Made by a program: the position numbers and the translations under genes. The notes under the pieces are model-generated. The model was not told the origin of the DNA and searched no databases. It saw only the letters and a list, made by a program, of their open reading frames with translations. Source: JADFQT01 sp965216025 (GTDB lineage: Bacteria > Chloroflexota > Dehalococcoidia > Lucifugimonadales > UBA3495). From it: DNA of 64,000 bases. The stretch is taken from positions 62,001 through 126,000 of the forward strand of contig CBDCEX010000014.1 of assembly GCA_965216025.1 (NCBI GenBank), written 5' to 3'. Shown piece after piece: positions 19,410 to 29,606 of this stretch. Position 1 is the first letter of the stretch. Every line of letters starts with the position of its first letter.

Positions 19410-20351
19410 CTACTTTAGCAAACTAGGCCCGACCAAGTCCGCTTGATGCCGCGCCAAGTAGGCTGCTGGACGACGGCGGAAGCGGTGCCGGACGGTACTT
19501 GGAAGAGGGTTCCTCCTCAGGTCTAGCCTGCTCAAGTTGGGTAATTCCAGTATCTGCAGGGGAAGAGAGCTTAGTTGGTTATCAGAGAGATAGAGGTCCC
19601 TCAAGTTGGTGAGCTGGGATATCTCTTGGGGCAGCGAGACCAATTGATTTCCAGAGAGGTCTAGAGTCCTCAGGTGGGCGAGCCGGAGAATTTCTGAAGG
19701 AAAGGAAATGAGCTGAGTGCGAGCCAGTCCTAGACTCCAAAGGCTGGCAAGCTGCACCATGCTGGGTGGGAGCCGGGTCAACAGATTGCCGGACAGGTTT
19801 AAACTTCCCAAGTTAGCAAGCTGGAAAATCTCCTGGGGTAGTGCGGTCAATTGATTGCCGGAGAGGTTCAGTGTCCGCAGATTGGCCAGTTGACCTATCT
19901 GCGAGGGAAGCCGGCTCAGTCTGTTATCGGAAAGGCTGAAATTTCTCAGGATTTCGAGCCGGCCGATCTCCGGGGGAAGCGAGATTAGCTGATTATGAAA
20001 GAGGGTTAGCGCCATCAGGTTGGTGAGCCGGCCGATCTCGGCCGGTAGCGAGCTTAGTCGATTGCCCGACAGATTTAGACTCTCCAGATTGATCAGCTGG
20101 CCGAGCTCCGGCGGCAGTGTACGCAGTTGATTGTTGGAGAGGTATAAAGTTGTCAGGTTGGTGAGCCGGCCGATCTCCGGGGGGAGCCCGCTCAGCTGGT
20201 TGTCATTGAGGTATAGAGTCTTCAGGGTGGTGAGGTTGCCGATCTCGGGCGGGAGCCCGGTGACTCGACGACTGGATAGATCCAGTGTCACCAGCCCATC
20301 GCAGGCAGCTTGGTCGATAATTTTTAGTAATTCTTCTTCCGGCACCAGCAA
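19410..20351 (-). CDS. Leucine-rich repeat protein
   Basis: A 313-residue protein made almost entirely of about eleven leucine-rich repeats of 23 residues with the pattern LxxLPxEIGxLTNLxxLxLSxNQL. Examples are LSSLPAEIGRLTNL and LTALPQEIFQLANL. There is no signal peptide or membrane segment, so it is probably cytoplasmic. The short N-terminal cap (EEELLKIIDQAACDGLVTLDLSS) is the usual lead-in of bacterial LRR proteins. The start is a TTG at 20351. Repeats of this kind form a curved solenoid used for protein binding; no partner is indicated. The high internal repetition is a likely site of copy-number change. Confidence 0.88.
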   Translation of the reverse strand: MLVPEEELLKIIDQAACDGLVTLDLSSRRVTGLPPEIGNLTTLKTLYLNDNQLSGLPPEIGRLTNLTTLYLSNNQLRTLPPELGQLINLESLNLSGNRLSSLPAEIGRLTNLMALTLFHNQLISLPPEIGRLEILRNFSLSDNRLSRLPSQIGQLANLRTLNLSGNQLTALPQEIFQLANLGSLNLSGNLLTRLPPSMVQLASLWSLGLARTQLISFPSEILRLAHLRTLDLSGNQLVSLPQEISQLTNLRDLYLSDNQLSSLPLQILELPNLSRLDLRRNPLPSTVRHRFRRRPAAYLARHQADLVGPSLLK

Positions 20352-20654
20352 ACGCCATCTTTGCCTGTCTAGCTATCCCCGGATTTTACACCCTCGCTGA
20401 TTCCACTGCACACCGGGTTTAGCTCTGGATTCAAGGCTCAGTAGTGGAGTGTACCAATCACGAAAGGCCCATATATGGTAAGATCCGCCGGCGTGCGGTA
20501 CGGGTCAAGATCGATGGAAGTTGCAACCTGATGGCAGGCAATGTCGTGCTATCAAACGTTGAGTTCAACGTGGTGGGCGCCAGACCCAAATATCAGACCC
20601 GGCGGCCTTAGAGCGGATAAATGACCAGGTAAAACCTATAGGGGAGGGAGCCCC
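20352..20654. other. Divergent intergenic region
   Basis: About 300 bases between the LRR gene and the SelA-like gene. GGGGAGGGAG at 20642-20651 is the ribosome site for the downstream ATG. No ORF or palindrome of note. Confidence 0.4.
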
Positions 20655-21803
20655 ATGCCAGATAGCAACTGGGGAGAGATATACCGGGAGCTGGGAGCTA
20701 GGCCGGTGATTAACGCCATCGGTAGCGTTACGATGCTGGGCGGGTCGACCCCCTTTCCTGAGGTAAGGGAAGCCATGGAACAGGCCGACGATGCTTACGT
20801 CCCGCTGATGGAACTGGAGGAGAAGGCCGGCCAAGCCATCGCAGAAATGGTAGACGTCCCTGCTGCGTATATCACTTCCGGAGCGGGCTCGGCGCTGACT
20901 CTTGCCACCGCCGTTTTCATGGCTGGCGACGACGACAGCAAAATCGAGCAACTCCCTGACACTTCCGGAATGAAGAATGAGATTCTCATTCAGAAGCGGC
21001 ACCGCTACTGGTACGACCGTTGCTTGCAGCTTGCTGGCGCCCGCCTAGTGGAATTTGGGTCTGAGGAACAAACCACCCGGGCAGACCTGGAAAGAGCCAT
21101 AGGCCCGAATACCGCCGCCGTCCACTACTACGCCGTGGAACAGGTCCTTGACCCCAAAGCCCTGTCTCTAGAAGACACCCTTGACGTTGCCCGCGCCCAG
21201 GGCATACCCGTGATGGTGGATTCCGCCGGCCAGATCTATCCCCTGGAAAACCTGGGTAAATACGTCAGGATGGGGGCCGATTTCCAGTGCATCGCCGCCA
21301 AGTACATGGGTGCGCCCCAGTCCACGGGCTTGGCCCTGGGCACTGAGGAAATGATTCGCAAACTTAGCCTCCACTCCTTCGTCAGTTACGAGGGCAGGCG
21401 TGTGCGAGGGATTGGTAGGCCCCAAAAGATCGACCGGCAGGAAATGGTCGGAGCGGTAGCGGCGGTCCGGCGCTGGGTAACCTTGAATCACGAGGAGCGC
21501 CTGGCCGCTGCCGAGCAACAAACCCGGGCCTTATTGACCGAATTCCAAGGATTACCCGGGGTTGAAGCCAAATTCATCGACAATGTGATTGGTCACATGC
21601 CCTACGGCCTGAACCTGGAGGTGGACAAGGCCATCTCTGGCCTCGACGTATATGAAGTTGTTGAACGTCTGAAGGCTGGGGATCCACCCATTTGGACCCG
21701 GGTGCGGGAAGGCGAAAGCTGGATCACGATTCATGTTTTCGGGCTAAAGGAAGGTGAGGACAAAACAGTCGGGGAACGCATCGCAGCCCTCTTTGCCCGA
21801 TAA
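20655..21803 (+). CDS. SelA-like PLP-dependent enzyme
   Basis: A 382-residue fold-type I PLP enzyme of the SelA-like group. RPVINAIGSVTMLGG at the start, AAYITSGAGSALTLATAVF (phosphate loop), VMVDSAGQIYP (Asp to the pyridine nitrogen) and CIAAKYMGAPQSTGLALG (the lysine) match this family, which also includes D-glucosaminate-6-phosphate ammonia lyase. It is shorter than true selenocysteine synthases (about 450 residues) and lacks their N-terminal domain, so it should not be taken as SelA. A lyase or beta-eliminase role on a hydroxy- or amino acid is more likely. The ATG has GGGAGGGAG upstream. The two dehydrogenase genes that follow may use its keto-acid product; this is inference. Confidence 0.82.
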   Translation: MPDSNWGEIYRELGARPVINAIGSVTMLGGSTPFPEVREAMEQADDAYVPLMELEEKAGQAIAEMVDVPAAYITSGAGSALTLATAVFMAGDDDSKIEQLPDTSGMKNEILIQKRHRYWYDRCLQLAGARLVEFGSEEQTTRADLERAIGPNTAAVHYYAVEQVLDPKALSLEDTLDVARAQGIPVMVDSAGQIYPLENLGKYVRMGADFQCIAAKYMGAPQSTGLALGTEEMIRKLSLHSFVSYEGRRVRGIGRPQKIDRQEMVGAVAAVRRWVTLNHEERLAAAEQQTRALLTEFQGLPGVEAKFIDNVIGHMPYGLNLEVDKAISGLDVYEVVERLKAGDPPIWTRVREGESWITIHVFGLKEGEDKTVGERIAALFAR

Positions 21804-22087
21804 GGCGGAGTTCTCAGCCGGACAGCAAGGCTGAACAAATTTCCGAGAAGGCCGGCGCGTTGGACCCTCCTCGCTCGGTTAGTCCTATTGGCCTGATAGT
21901 GTAACTAAACGGTGCTGAGTTTTGGAGTAATGTAGTTCGGAAAGTCTTGAACTTACTTATTTGAATGATCTAATTTGAGGCCGAGTCACTCGATGGCTAC
22001 GCCAATAACAACAGACCGATTTCTGTCGCCATCACCAGGACTTCATGCCGGCCAAGAAGAATGAGATTTGGCCATTAAGGGACGGAT

Positions 22088-23053
22088 ATGCCGCTAGATA
22101 CCAACCAGCTACTGGAAATGTACCGCCTGATGGTTACCATCCGCTCCTTTACTGAAAGGGCCGCGGAAGAATCCCAGTCGGGCAACATCCCCGCGCCAAT
22201 CCAAGCCCATGGGGGAGAAGAGGCATCGGCAGTAGGCGTATGTGCCGCTCTGCGCCGGGAGGACCGGATTACCGGCACCCACCGAAGTCTGGGGCATTCC
22301 ATAGCCAAAGGCATGGATATTCGCGGCATGATGGCCGAGCTTTTTGGACGCAGTAATGGCTGCTGCGGGGGCAAGGGCGGCGGCATGCATCTGGCTGATT
22401 TCAGCGTAGGCATGATGGGCGCCAATGGCATTGTGGGTGGAGGACTCCCCATTGCCACCGGCGCGGCTCTGGCGGCCCAAATGGAGGGCAAGGGCCAGGT
22501 AGCCGTCGCGTTTTTTGGTGATGGCGCGTCGAATGAAGGGACTTTCCATAGCTCTCTCAACCTGGCTTCCATCTGGAAGCTGCCGGTCATCTACGTCTGC
22601 GAGAACAACGGCTGGGCCATCGCCGTGCGGGCTTCCTATGCCCTATCGGTGGAGGACGTGTCGGTGCGCGCGGTTTCTTACAACATGCCTGGGGTAACCG
22701 TGGACGGGACCGATGTGCTAGCGGTTTACGAAGCGATGGAGCCGGCGGTGGCAAGAGCTCGCGCCGGGGACGGTCCCAGCCTAATTGAATGCAAAACCTA
22801 TCGGCGTTATGTAAACCCAGGGCAGGACTCGGATTCCCGGTTCGAGCCGCCCGAAGACGTCGCCGGAGGCAATCTCCAGGATCCGGTCGCTTATCTCCGA
22901 ACGCGTCTAATCCAGCAGGCAGTGGCCGGCGCCGAAACGCTGGAGGCTATTCAGCGGGAAGTACAGCTATCCGTGGAGGAGGCGGTTGCCTACGCCAGGG
23001 CCGGGGCGGTTCCCAGTCCCCAGGATGCCTTGACTCAGGTTTTCGCTCCTTGA
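22088..23053 (+). CDS. 2-oxoacid (acetoin/pyruvate-type) dehydrogenase E1 component, alpha subunit
   Basis: A 321-residue thiamine-diphosphate enzyme subunit. The diphosphate motif runs from VAVAFFGDGASNEGTFH to PVIYVCENNGWAI (GDG to NN), binding Mg-ThDP. GCCGGKGGGMHLADFSVGMM and the IVGGGLPIATGAALAAQ segment are typical of PdhA/AcoA. Length is normal for the acetoin-dehydrogenase alpha type. AGGGACGG precedes the ATG. The beta subunit follows after a 259-base gap. No E2 or E3 gene is nearby, so the complex would need partners from elsewhere. Acetoin or a branched 2-oxoacid is as possible as pyruvate. Confidence 0.9.
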   Translation: MPLDTNQLLEMYRLMVTIRSFTERAAEESQSGNIPAPIQAHGGEEASAVGVCAALRREDRITGTHRSLGHSIAKGMDIRGMMAELFGRSNGCCGGKGGGMHLADFSVGMMGANGIVGGGLPIATGAALAAQMEGKGQVAVAFFGDGASNEGTFHSSLNLASIWKLPVIYVCENNGWAIAVRASYALSVEDVSVRAVSYNMPGVTVDGTDVLAVYEAMEPAVARARAGDGPSLIECKTYRRYVNPGQDSDSRFEPPEDVAGGNLQDPVAYLRTRLIQQAVAGAETLEAIQREVQLSVEEAVAYARAGAVPSPQDALTQVFAP

Positions 23054-23312
23054 CTTGGTTATCGGCGGCAGACGCAGGGCAATCGCGTCTAAAACTGCCT
23101 TTTCGAACTTCGGTACAGAAGGCTAGCGAATGGTAGATATTCCGATGCTTTCCCAGCTATTTTGACTATAACACGTAAAGATCGAAAGACTTCCGGGACT
23201 CGTCAGACCCCAAAGAGCCACTGTCCCAAACCTGGGGGCGATTAAGACGCGATTGCCCTGGCGGCAGACGCCTCCAGCCAACAACCGGTAGCAGATTAGT
23301 GATAGGAGAGGC

Positions 23313-24278
23313 ATGAGAGAGATCACTTTTGTCGATGCGGTCATCGAAGCCTTTCAGGAGGAGATGAGACGGGATGAGAAAGTGTTTCATCTCTGCGGTG
23401 GTTTGGGGCCTTTGGAGGCGCTGCTGCCTGAGTTCGGGGAGGCCCGGGTCCGGGTTTGCCCCATTTCTGAGGATGCCTATGTTGGGGCCGGCATCGGAGC
23501 CGCCGGCAGCGGATTTCGGCCCATCATCAGCCCTGGTCTGATGACCTTTGCCTTTAACGCCATGGACCAGATAGTTAACCAGATGGCCAAAACCCATTAC
23601 ATGTTGGGGGGACAGGCCACCTTTCCCTTGGTGCTCCGGGCCGCTACTGGAAGCGGCAGAGCGGCGGCGGCCCAGCACTGCCAGAGTTCCCACCCATTTT
23701 TCCTGAACCTGGCCGGTCTCAAGGTCGTGATGCCCTCTACCCCGTATGATGCCAAGGGACTGATGAAGTCGGCCATTCGCGACAACAACCCGGTGGTATT
23801 TTTTGAGCACCAGGCCTTTAACTTGGGCGGCTTGATGGGACCCGTTCCGGAAGAAGAGTACACCATTCCCATTGGGCAAGCCGAGGTGAAGCGCGTTGGG
23901 GAGGATGTCACCGTAGTAGCCATTGCGGAGATGGTCCACGAGGCACTGACAGCCGCGGAGGCGTTGGCCGAAGACGGAATATCGTTGGAGGTGGTGGACC
24001 CTCGCACGTTGGTTCCGTTGGACCGGGAAGCCCTTTGGCATTCCGTGCGGAAGACGGGCCGGGTGGTGGTGGTAGATGAGGCCTGTATTACTGGCAGCGC
24101 GGCCGCTGAGATTGCCGCGGTGATCACCGAGGACCCGACAACTTTTCGCTCTCTCAAAGCCCCGCCGAAACGGGTCTGCGCTCCCGACGTGCCTATTCCC
24201 TACAGTCCGGTGATGGAAGAGTTCTGTGTCCCCAATGCCAGCCGGATTATAGAAGGGGTCAGGCAGGTGCTTAGCTAA
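23313..24278 (+). CDS. 2-oxoacid (acetoin/pyruvate-type) dehydrogenase E1 component, beta subunit
   Basis: A 321-residue partner of the alpha subunit, with the transketolase pyrimidine and C-terminal domains. It begins REITFVDAVIEAFQEEMRRD. VCPISEDAYVGAGIGAAGSG and FPLVLRAATGSGRAAAAQHCQ follow the family pattern of the substrate and interface regions. The C-terminal part has LEVVDPRTLVPLDREALWHSV and VVVDEACITGSAAAEIAA. AGGAG precedes the ATG. The gap to the alpha gene holds no ORF of its own, so the pair is likely co-transcribed. Function follows the alpha subunit. Confidence 0.9.
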   Translation: MREITFVDAVIEAFQEEMRRDEKVFHLCGGLGPLEALLPEFGEARVRVCPISEDAYVGAGIGAAGSGFRPIISPGLMTFAFNAMDQIVNQMAKTHYMLGGQATFPLVLRAATGSGRAAAAQHCQSSHPFFLNLAGLKVVMPSTPYDAKGLMKSAIRDNNPVVFFEHQAFNLGGLMGPVPEEEYTIPIGQAEVKRVGEDVTVVAIAEMVHEALTAAEALAEDGISLEVVDPRTLVPLDREALWHSVRKTGRVVVVDEACITGSAAAEIAAVITEDPTTFRSLKAPPKRVCAPDVPIPYSPVMEEFCVPNASRIIEGVRQVLS

Positions 24279-24360
24279 ATCTAGTACCTCGTCCAGCTGG
24301 TCGTCATCCCTGGTTTGATGCAAGTTCCAGACAGGATTACCGCCTCGAAGACGGAACCGG

Positions 24361-25229
24361 TTAGAAAATCGCCAGGGGATTTACCGGGGACCCGGTGGCA
24401 TTCTTGAAACGCAAGGGCGCTACGTTGAACATGAACTCCCAGCGGTTCAACCGTTCGCACACCTGCACCAGTTCTTCGCAATTGCCCGCGTCCAGAAGCC
24501 ACAGTCCCATGCCGACTATGCCCACCTTGTGCACCGGCAGGCCGAGCTTGGGATAGCCGCTGGGTTCAACGTCTTGGGAGGCGTCGCCGGCGACTATAGC
24601 AACGCCGCGCTCCCGAAGCCAGGGCAGGGTCTCCGCGTGCAGCCCCGGACGCCCCGAGGATGGCGGGCCCTCTTCCAGCCGGCGCTTGTACCAGCCTAGG
24701 CGCAGCATCAGCGCATCTCCCTCCTCGACGCGCACGCCCGCTGCCTGCTCGGCGGCTTCCAGGTCTTCGACGAACACGGGCTCTCCGGCATCCAGCCACT
24801 TCTTACCTTTGACCTTGGCGATATCTAGCAAGACGCCCCGGGTGACGATTCCATTCTGGGCAGCGTCTACGTTGAGGCTGGTCGCCTTGGTATCTGAACC
24901 AACTTCGGAGGCGGGGCGTCCGTTGTACATTTTGCCGTTCCACACCTGGTGGCACAGGGCATCCAAATGGGTGATGGTCAGTCCATGGAACGAAACATGT
25001 AATGCAGCGGGGGAATGCTGGTAACGTCGGCCGCTAGTTCCGGCACAATCTGCCGGGAGCAGGTGATGCTGATGCCTTCCTTCACCAGTCCGGCGGCTTG
25101 AACCCGCTTGGCGTCGGTGATTAAGTTCAGGGTGCCCAACTGATCTTCGGCGCCCCAACGGCCCCAGTTGCTGAGGGAGTCCATCCAGCCGATGACTTGT
25201 TCTTCCGAAGGTATTTGCCTGGTAGCCAT
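24361..25229 (-). pseudogene. Cyclase/kynurenine-formamidase-like hydrolase, frameshifted
   Basis: The start is ATG 25229 with AGGAGG upstream. The first frame encodes MATRQIPSEEQV to PPLHYMFRSMD and stops at 24978. The rest (from about 24995) continues in another frame with FHGLTITHLDALCH, WNGKMYNGR, TRGVLLDIAKVKGKKWL, EEGDALMLRLGW and GIVGMGLWLLDAGNC to the stop at 24361. THLDALCH is this family's version of the metal-binding HxGTHxDxPxH motif. The frames would join near the ATGTTTCGTTCCATGG stretch by an indel of one or two bases, so the gene is broken. Intact homologs are about 290-320 residues and hydrolyse formamide, amide or cyclic ester bonds. Its neighbours give no substrate. Confidence 0.8.
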
Positions 25230-25517
25230 GCTGTCCTCCTGTTGTCGCCCTGGTTCTGCGAAGATTTTGCACTGCCCGGACCGGCGTGTCCAGTGGTTGG
25301 CGGATCTAGGACGCCGGCCCTGGCGGTAGGCGACGGCATAGATGGCGCGGTGGCGCTGGTTGTTGATGACGGAGAAAAGACCGGTACTTCGTCCTGGTTG
25401 AGGAGAGTGATGGCGTTTGACAGCGTAATAGGACGGTGTTAGCGTTCGCCCGTAACTCACGATCACTTGCATTCCTTCAACACAAATCTCTTGACATAGA
25501 ACACCGCCGGTTGGAGT

Positions 25518-26750
25518 TTGTCCAAAGTAACCGCCACCGTTAATTGGGCAGCCTATCCCCTCTCTGTTTTTCGATACCGTAATTTCTCTTTCGTCTGGGC
25601 TTCAACCACTTTGGTGGGCATGGGAACCCAGATGGAATCGGTGGTCCTGGCGTGGTTTATCCTTAACCTCTCCGACTCGCCCTTCCTGGTGGGCGCGATC
25701 TCGGGGGCCCGGATGTCTCTCAATATCATGGCTCTCTTTGCCGGCGCCGTGGCTGATCGAGTCCCCCGTCACCGGCTTCTCGCCTACGTGGAATTTGCCA
25801 TGGCCGCCTTCGGCATAATGATGCTCGTATTAATTCTGAGCGGTCTACTGGAAATGTGGCACATATTCCTGATCGCCGTAACCTCGGGGATGGTCCGGGT
25901 GTTTCAGATGCCGGCAGCCCAATCCCTGGTTGCCGACACCTTGCCTGAAGACCGCATCGGCAACGGCGCCGCGTTTAACACTCTGGGGAGAAACATTGCC
26001 ATGTTGATCGGGCCTTTGGTCGGCGGCATCCTTTTCAAAAGCTTCGGGCCCCAGGGCGCCTATACCGCCATCGCAGGCTTATATTTCCTCAGCGGCTGGT
26101 TCGCCCTCGGCATTCGGACAACGGGAAGCGGTGCCCGCCGAGAGCCCGAGTCAGTGTTCCACACCGTGATCGGGGGCTTAAAGTACGTCAAAGGGCAACA
26201 GGTGCTCTGGACCACGCTGGTATTGGCCCTAATTATCGAGTCCTCTGGGTGGACCTTTCATACCACCCTGATGCCCATATTTGCCCGGGACGTATTGGAC
26301 ACCGATTCCGCCGGCCTGGGACTGTTGCTCTTCGCCTTTGGCATCGGAGCGGTCACCGCATCACTGGGCTAGGCATTTTTCCGGAATCTGCAGCACATCG
26401 GGAAACTAATGATCGGGGCCGTGGTTCTGTGGCACACCAGTATTCTGGTTTTTGCCACGTCCCAGTCCTTCTACCTCTCCATGGCGATTCTAGTGGTAAC
26501 CGGGGCGGGCTTCGCGTCAACTCAAGTTTTCCTCCTTTCGGCGTTGCTGCGTACCGCCCAGCCGGAATATCGCGGCCGGGTAATGAGCCTGCGTTCCTTG
26601 GCAATCTACGCCTTCGCCTTGGGCAGCATGTCCTCCGGAGCCATGGCCGGCCTCTGGAGCGCGCCCCAAGCAGCACACATCGTCGGGACCATGGGCATCG
26701 TCTTGGTGCTCATCTTGGCCGTTTTGGCGCCCAAGCTGCGGCGGCTTTAG
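25518..26750 (+). pseudogene. MFS transporter (EntS/MFS_3-like) with an amber stop
   Basis: One frame of 411 codons encodes an MFS carrier with PLSVFRYRNFSFVWASTTLVG at its start and SLVADTLPEDRIGNGAAFN near residue 135, as in MFS_3 exporters. The frame is interrupted at codon 285 by TAG (26370-26372). Downstream the same frame continues with IGAVVLWHTSILVF, VVTGAGFASTQVFL and EYRGRVMSLRSLAIYAFALG to the natural end at 26750. Both halves are needed for a full set of helices, so the gene is a single-nonsense pseudogene unless the stop is suppressed. The start is TTG 25518. It is divergent from the broken cyclase gene. Confidence 0.85.
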
Positions 26751-26847
26751 AGCTTTAACACCAAGCTGCGCTCGGCGGGTATCTGCCTGAAGTGAGACTC
26801 CAGCAAGCCCCGACGCCAAGTTGGGACATCAAAGATGGGTAGGACGT

Positions 26848-27894
26848 TTACAAACGCCCACCATCCCACCGGCCCAGGAAATAAGGGGCTAGTTTGCGAT
26901 AGATTTGGATGCGGTTGCGCTGGGAGTCCACTATAAAGAGCCGGGCCTGGTCATCGACCACTACCCCTATGGGCCCCCTTAAATACTTCTCCCGTTCCAA
27001 GCCCTGGGCGATCTCTCGCTGGAACCGCATTTCCGGGTTGGCGTCCAGTTTCGTCTCTCCCCACTTGGACAAAGTGGCATCACCGGTTATCACAGCGATG
27101 AATCTGGCCTGGCCATCAAACACCTGCACCCGGTCATTGTCCCAGTCAGCCACATAAATCAGGCCTTCTTGGTCCACGGCTACATCGGTGGGACGGTTGA
27201 ACTCCCCCTCACCCTTTCCCGTAGTTCCGAACTTCATCAGGAACTGACCGTCTGCGGTGAACTTCTGGATTCGGTCGTTGCGCCAGTCGGCCAGGTAAAC
27301 GTCGCCCTTGCTGTCGATTTCGATGCCCCAGGGCATATCCAACTCGCCATCGCCACTGCCCTGGTGGCCCCACTGGCTCAGGAATTGCCCGTCTTTGGTG
27401 TACTTCTGGATACGGTGGTTTCCGGTGTCGACTACATAAAGGTTGTTTTCACTATCGAAGGTGATTCCCGAGGGTTGGTCGAACTCGCCATCACCGCTGC
27501 CCCGGTTCCCCCAGGCGCCGAGCCAATCGCCATCCTTGGTGAAGATGGCGATGCGATTAAGCCATTCATCGGATACGTACAGGTTTTCTTCCCGGTCCAG
27601 GGCGATTGAGGTAGGCCAGACCAGGGAGCCCGGGGAAGTGTTCTCGCCGGTGTCCATCAAGTCCGCCCCTAGGCGGCCACCATTACCGATCTCCCCAATG
27701 TAATCTTCGCCAACGGTGCATACGGTTATCCGCTTAGAGTCGGCGCGATAATCGTAGCTGCGGCTCACCACATACATCACGTCCTCCTCACCACGGGCCA
27801 GCGCCACCGGGTTTTTGAACCCCGTCCCGGCTTCCTCACCTCGGCCTATGGTGTGGCTGTAACGAAATGTTGCGCCCTGAATTTGAGCAGTCAT
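26848..27894 (-). CDS. NHL-repeat beta-propeller protein
   Basis: A 348-residue protein with about six NHL repeats. Examples are GSGDGEFDQPSGITFDSENN followed by LYVVDTGNHRIQKYTKDGQF, and GKGEGEFNRPTDVAVDQEGL. NHL repeats form a six-bladed propeller that binds ligands, proteins or RNA. No signal peptide or other domain is visible, so it is probably cytoplasmic. The ATG at 27894 has no strong ribosome site. It precedes the DUF1800/DUF1501 genes on the same strand but is downstream of them in transcription, with a 146-base gap. Function unknown. Confidence 0.88.
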   Translation of the reverse strand: MTAQIQGATFRYSHTIGRGEEAGTGFKNPVALARGEEDVMYVVSRSYDYRADSKRITVCTVGEDYIGEIGNGGRLGADLMDTGENTSPGSLVWPTSIALDREENLYVSDEWLNRIAIFTKDGDWLGAWGNRGSGDGEFDQPSGITFDSENNLYVVDTGNHRIQKYTKDGQFLSQWGHQGSGDGELDMPWGIEIDSKGDVYLADWRNDRIQKFTADGQFLMKFGTTGKGEGEFNRPTDVAVDQEGLIYVADWDNDRVQVFDGQARFIAVITGDATLSKWGETKLDANPEMRFQREIAQGLEREKYLRGPIGVVVDDQARLFIVDSQRNRIQIYRKLAPYFLGRWDGGRL

Positions 27895-28040
27895 TCTTAC
27901 CTCGCATCTTAGGATCCAGCAACTACCGCCCCGCCCGGAGAAGGGTCGAACTTTGACACCCTTAAGGGCCTCCTCTGGCGGCGCACCCCTGGACCCTTAT
28001 ACTAACTGGAGCTAAAGTCCTGCTTCCAAAGGCTGGCGAA

Positions 28041-29444
28041 CTAGGCAAATTGGTACTCCTGGGTGGAGACAATCAGCTGGAGCATCTGCCCCACTGACTG
28101 GGCAAACTCTGCCGTACCGGTGTGCAACGTAGCAGTTGCCTGAGCATGGCTCAGCAGCAACGTCCGGGTCTCCTCCATAAGATCATAACCACCCAGCATT
28201 TCCAGGCACCCATCAACCAGGCGTTCGGCTGAGATAATAGGACCGACCGAGCCCAGGCGGTCGATGATGGCAAGGATGCCGGGGGCGTCGACGCGTCCCA
28301 TCTCACCGGCTGCAAAGTTGACTCTCTCCACCAGGGTTCCGCTGTCGATCCACTCCTTTCCGGTATGCCATCCCTCCACCGTGGGAGGGTTCAGCAGGTC
28401 CTGGCCCATATACCGTATCTCCAAGGCTGGGTCATAGAGCCGGGGCCCGGGTCTGCTGAAATCCCCTAATAAGCGCAGGGTGCCGCAGACTACCTCAGAT
28501 GGGCTCTTCACCTTGGCGAAGCGGGCATTCTTGAAGAAGTCGGAGTTAAACAGCAACCGCAGCATGGAACGGATTTCGTATCCAGACCGGAAGTACTCAT
28601 CCTCCAGCGCCTTGATAGCCTCCGGTTCCCGGGGCGGAGTGGTCTGCCAGGCCGGCACCTGGGGTTCATCGGCGACGAAGAAATTGTACAGGTGCCTGGA
28701 TATGAACCGGGCCGTGGCAGGCTGCTTGGCGATGATCTCAATGATGTCCTGACCGTTGAAGTTCCCAGTCTCGCCGAGGAAGCTCTTTTCATCGTCGATA
28801 TGGTCGAATTGGTTATAGAGGAACTGATTGTCGTAGCGACCGTAGGGGTACCTGGGCATACCGTTGGCGACGGTCCAGCCGGTGAATGCCTGGGCGCAGG
28901 CTTGCACATCCTGCTCGGTGTAGTTGGCATGCCCGTCCATGCCCACGCCCATAGTGTAAAGCTCCAAGAGTTCCCGCCCCCAGTTCTCGTTCACGGCGTC
29001 TTTGTGGCTCAGCTGGTTGTCCAAGTAGTAGAGCATGGCCGGGTCGCTGGCCAGGTACATCAACAGATCGGAGAACCTGCCGAACCCCCGGGCCCGAAAC
29101 TTGTTCAACTGGATCAGGATGTTTTGCGGAGCCATGCACTTGGAGTCGCCCACGCAGAAGATGCTGTGCCAGAACAGGCACATCTTCTCTTCCAATTGCC
29201 TTGGAGAGTTGACCATCCGATAAGTCCAGTATCCCTGGTTGGCCGCCAGGTATCCCATATCCCGCCAACCCATGTACCGTTGCATTACATCCATTTGCAG
29301 GTCCGGCTGCTCTTCGGGATGAAGTAGCTCTTCCACCGTGGCCTCATACCCTTTCGCCACTCGCCGCTCCAGTTCCTGATACGAGGCGCCGAATCCGGCG
29401 CGGCGCATCAGGTGAGCCATTAACGCTATATCACTTCCTGCCAT
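28041..29444 (-). CDS. DUF1800 family protein (paralog A)
   Basis: A 467-residue DUF1800 protein. It begins with the family signature HLMRRAGFGASYQELERR and has WHSIFCVG, MLYYLDNQLSHKDAVNENWG, RELLELYTMGVG and DVQACAQAFTGW, all typical of the family. Biochemical function is unknown; these genes nearly always sit beside a DUF1501 gene. A second copy at 30968-32374 is highly similar along its whole length and has the same gene order relative to DUF1501. The ATG at 29444 is preceded by GGAGAGG. No signal peptide is seen. Confidence 0.9.
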   Translation of the reverse strand: MAGSDIALMAHLMRRAGFGASYQELERRVAKGYEATVEELLHPEEQPDLQMDVMQRYMGWRDMGYLAANQGYWTYRMVNSPRQLEEKMCLFWHSIFCVGDSKCMAPQNILIQLNKFRARGFGRFSDLLMYLASDPAMLYYLDNQLSHKDAVNENWGRELLELYTMGVGMDGHANYTEQDVQACAQAFTGWTVANGMPRYPYGRYDNQFLYNQFDHIDDEKSFLGETGNFNGQDIIEIIAKQPATARFISRHLYNFFVADEPQVPAWQTTPPREPEAIKALEDEYFRSGYEIRSMLRLLFNSDFFKNARFAKVKSPSEVVCGTLRLLGDFSRPGPRLYDPALEIRYMGQDLLNPPTVEGWHTGKEWIDSGTLVERVNFAAGEMGRVDAPGILAIIDRLGSVGPIISAERLVDGCLEMLGGYDLMEETRTLLLSHAQATATLHTGTAEFAQSVGQMLQLIVSTQEYQFA

Positions 29445-29606
29445 ACCTCTCCTCTGCCCTTACCACCATTGTGGGTTGCCAGAGCCTTCGCCCCGGCAAC
29501 CCACCTAGTATCCTGACTTACCGCAGATTAGGGTTATCTTTATCTGGGCATTGCCGGCAGCGTAGTTTTGGACCCATTCCGGCACCCATGCTAACGGGCT
29601 CGGCAT

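Noticed and set aside
20655..21803. The SelA-like PLP enzyme as selenocysteine synthase supporting the OsmC selenoprotein
   Set aside because: It is too short, lacks the N-terminal domain of SelA, and its motifs fit the catabolic SelA-like branch. It was not used as evidence for Sec insertion.
23166..24323. A 385-codon minus-strand ORF
   Set aside because: It is the antisense shadow of the E1 beta gene and has no family motif.
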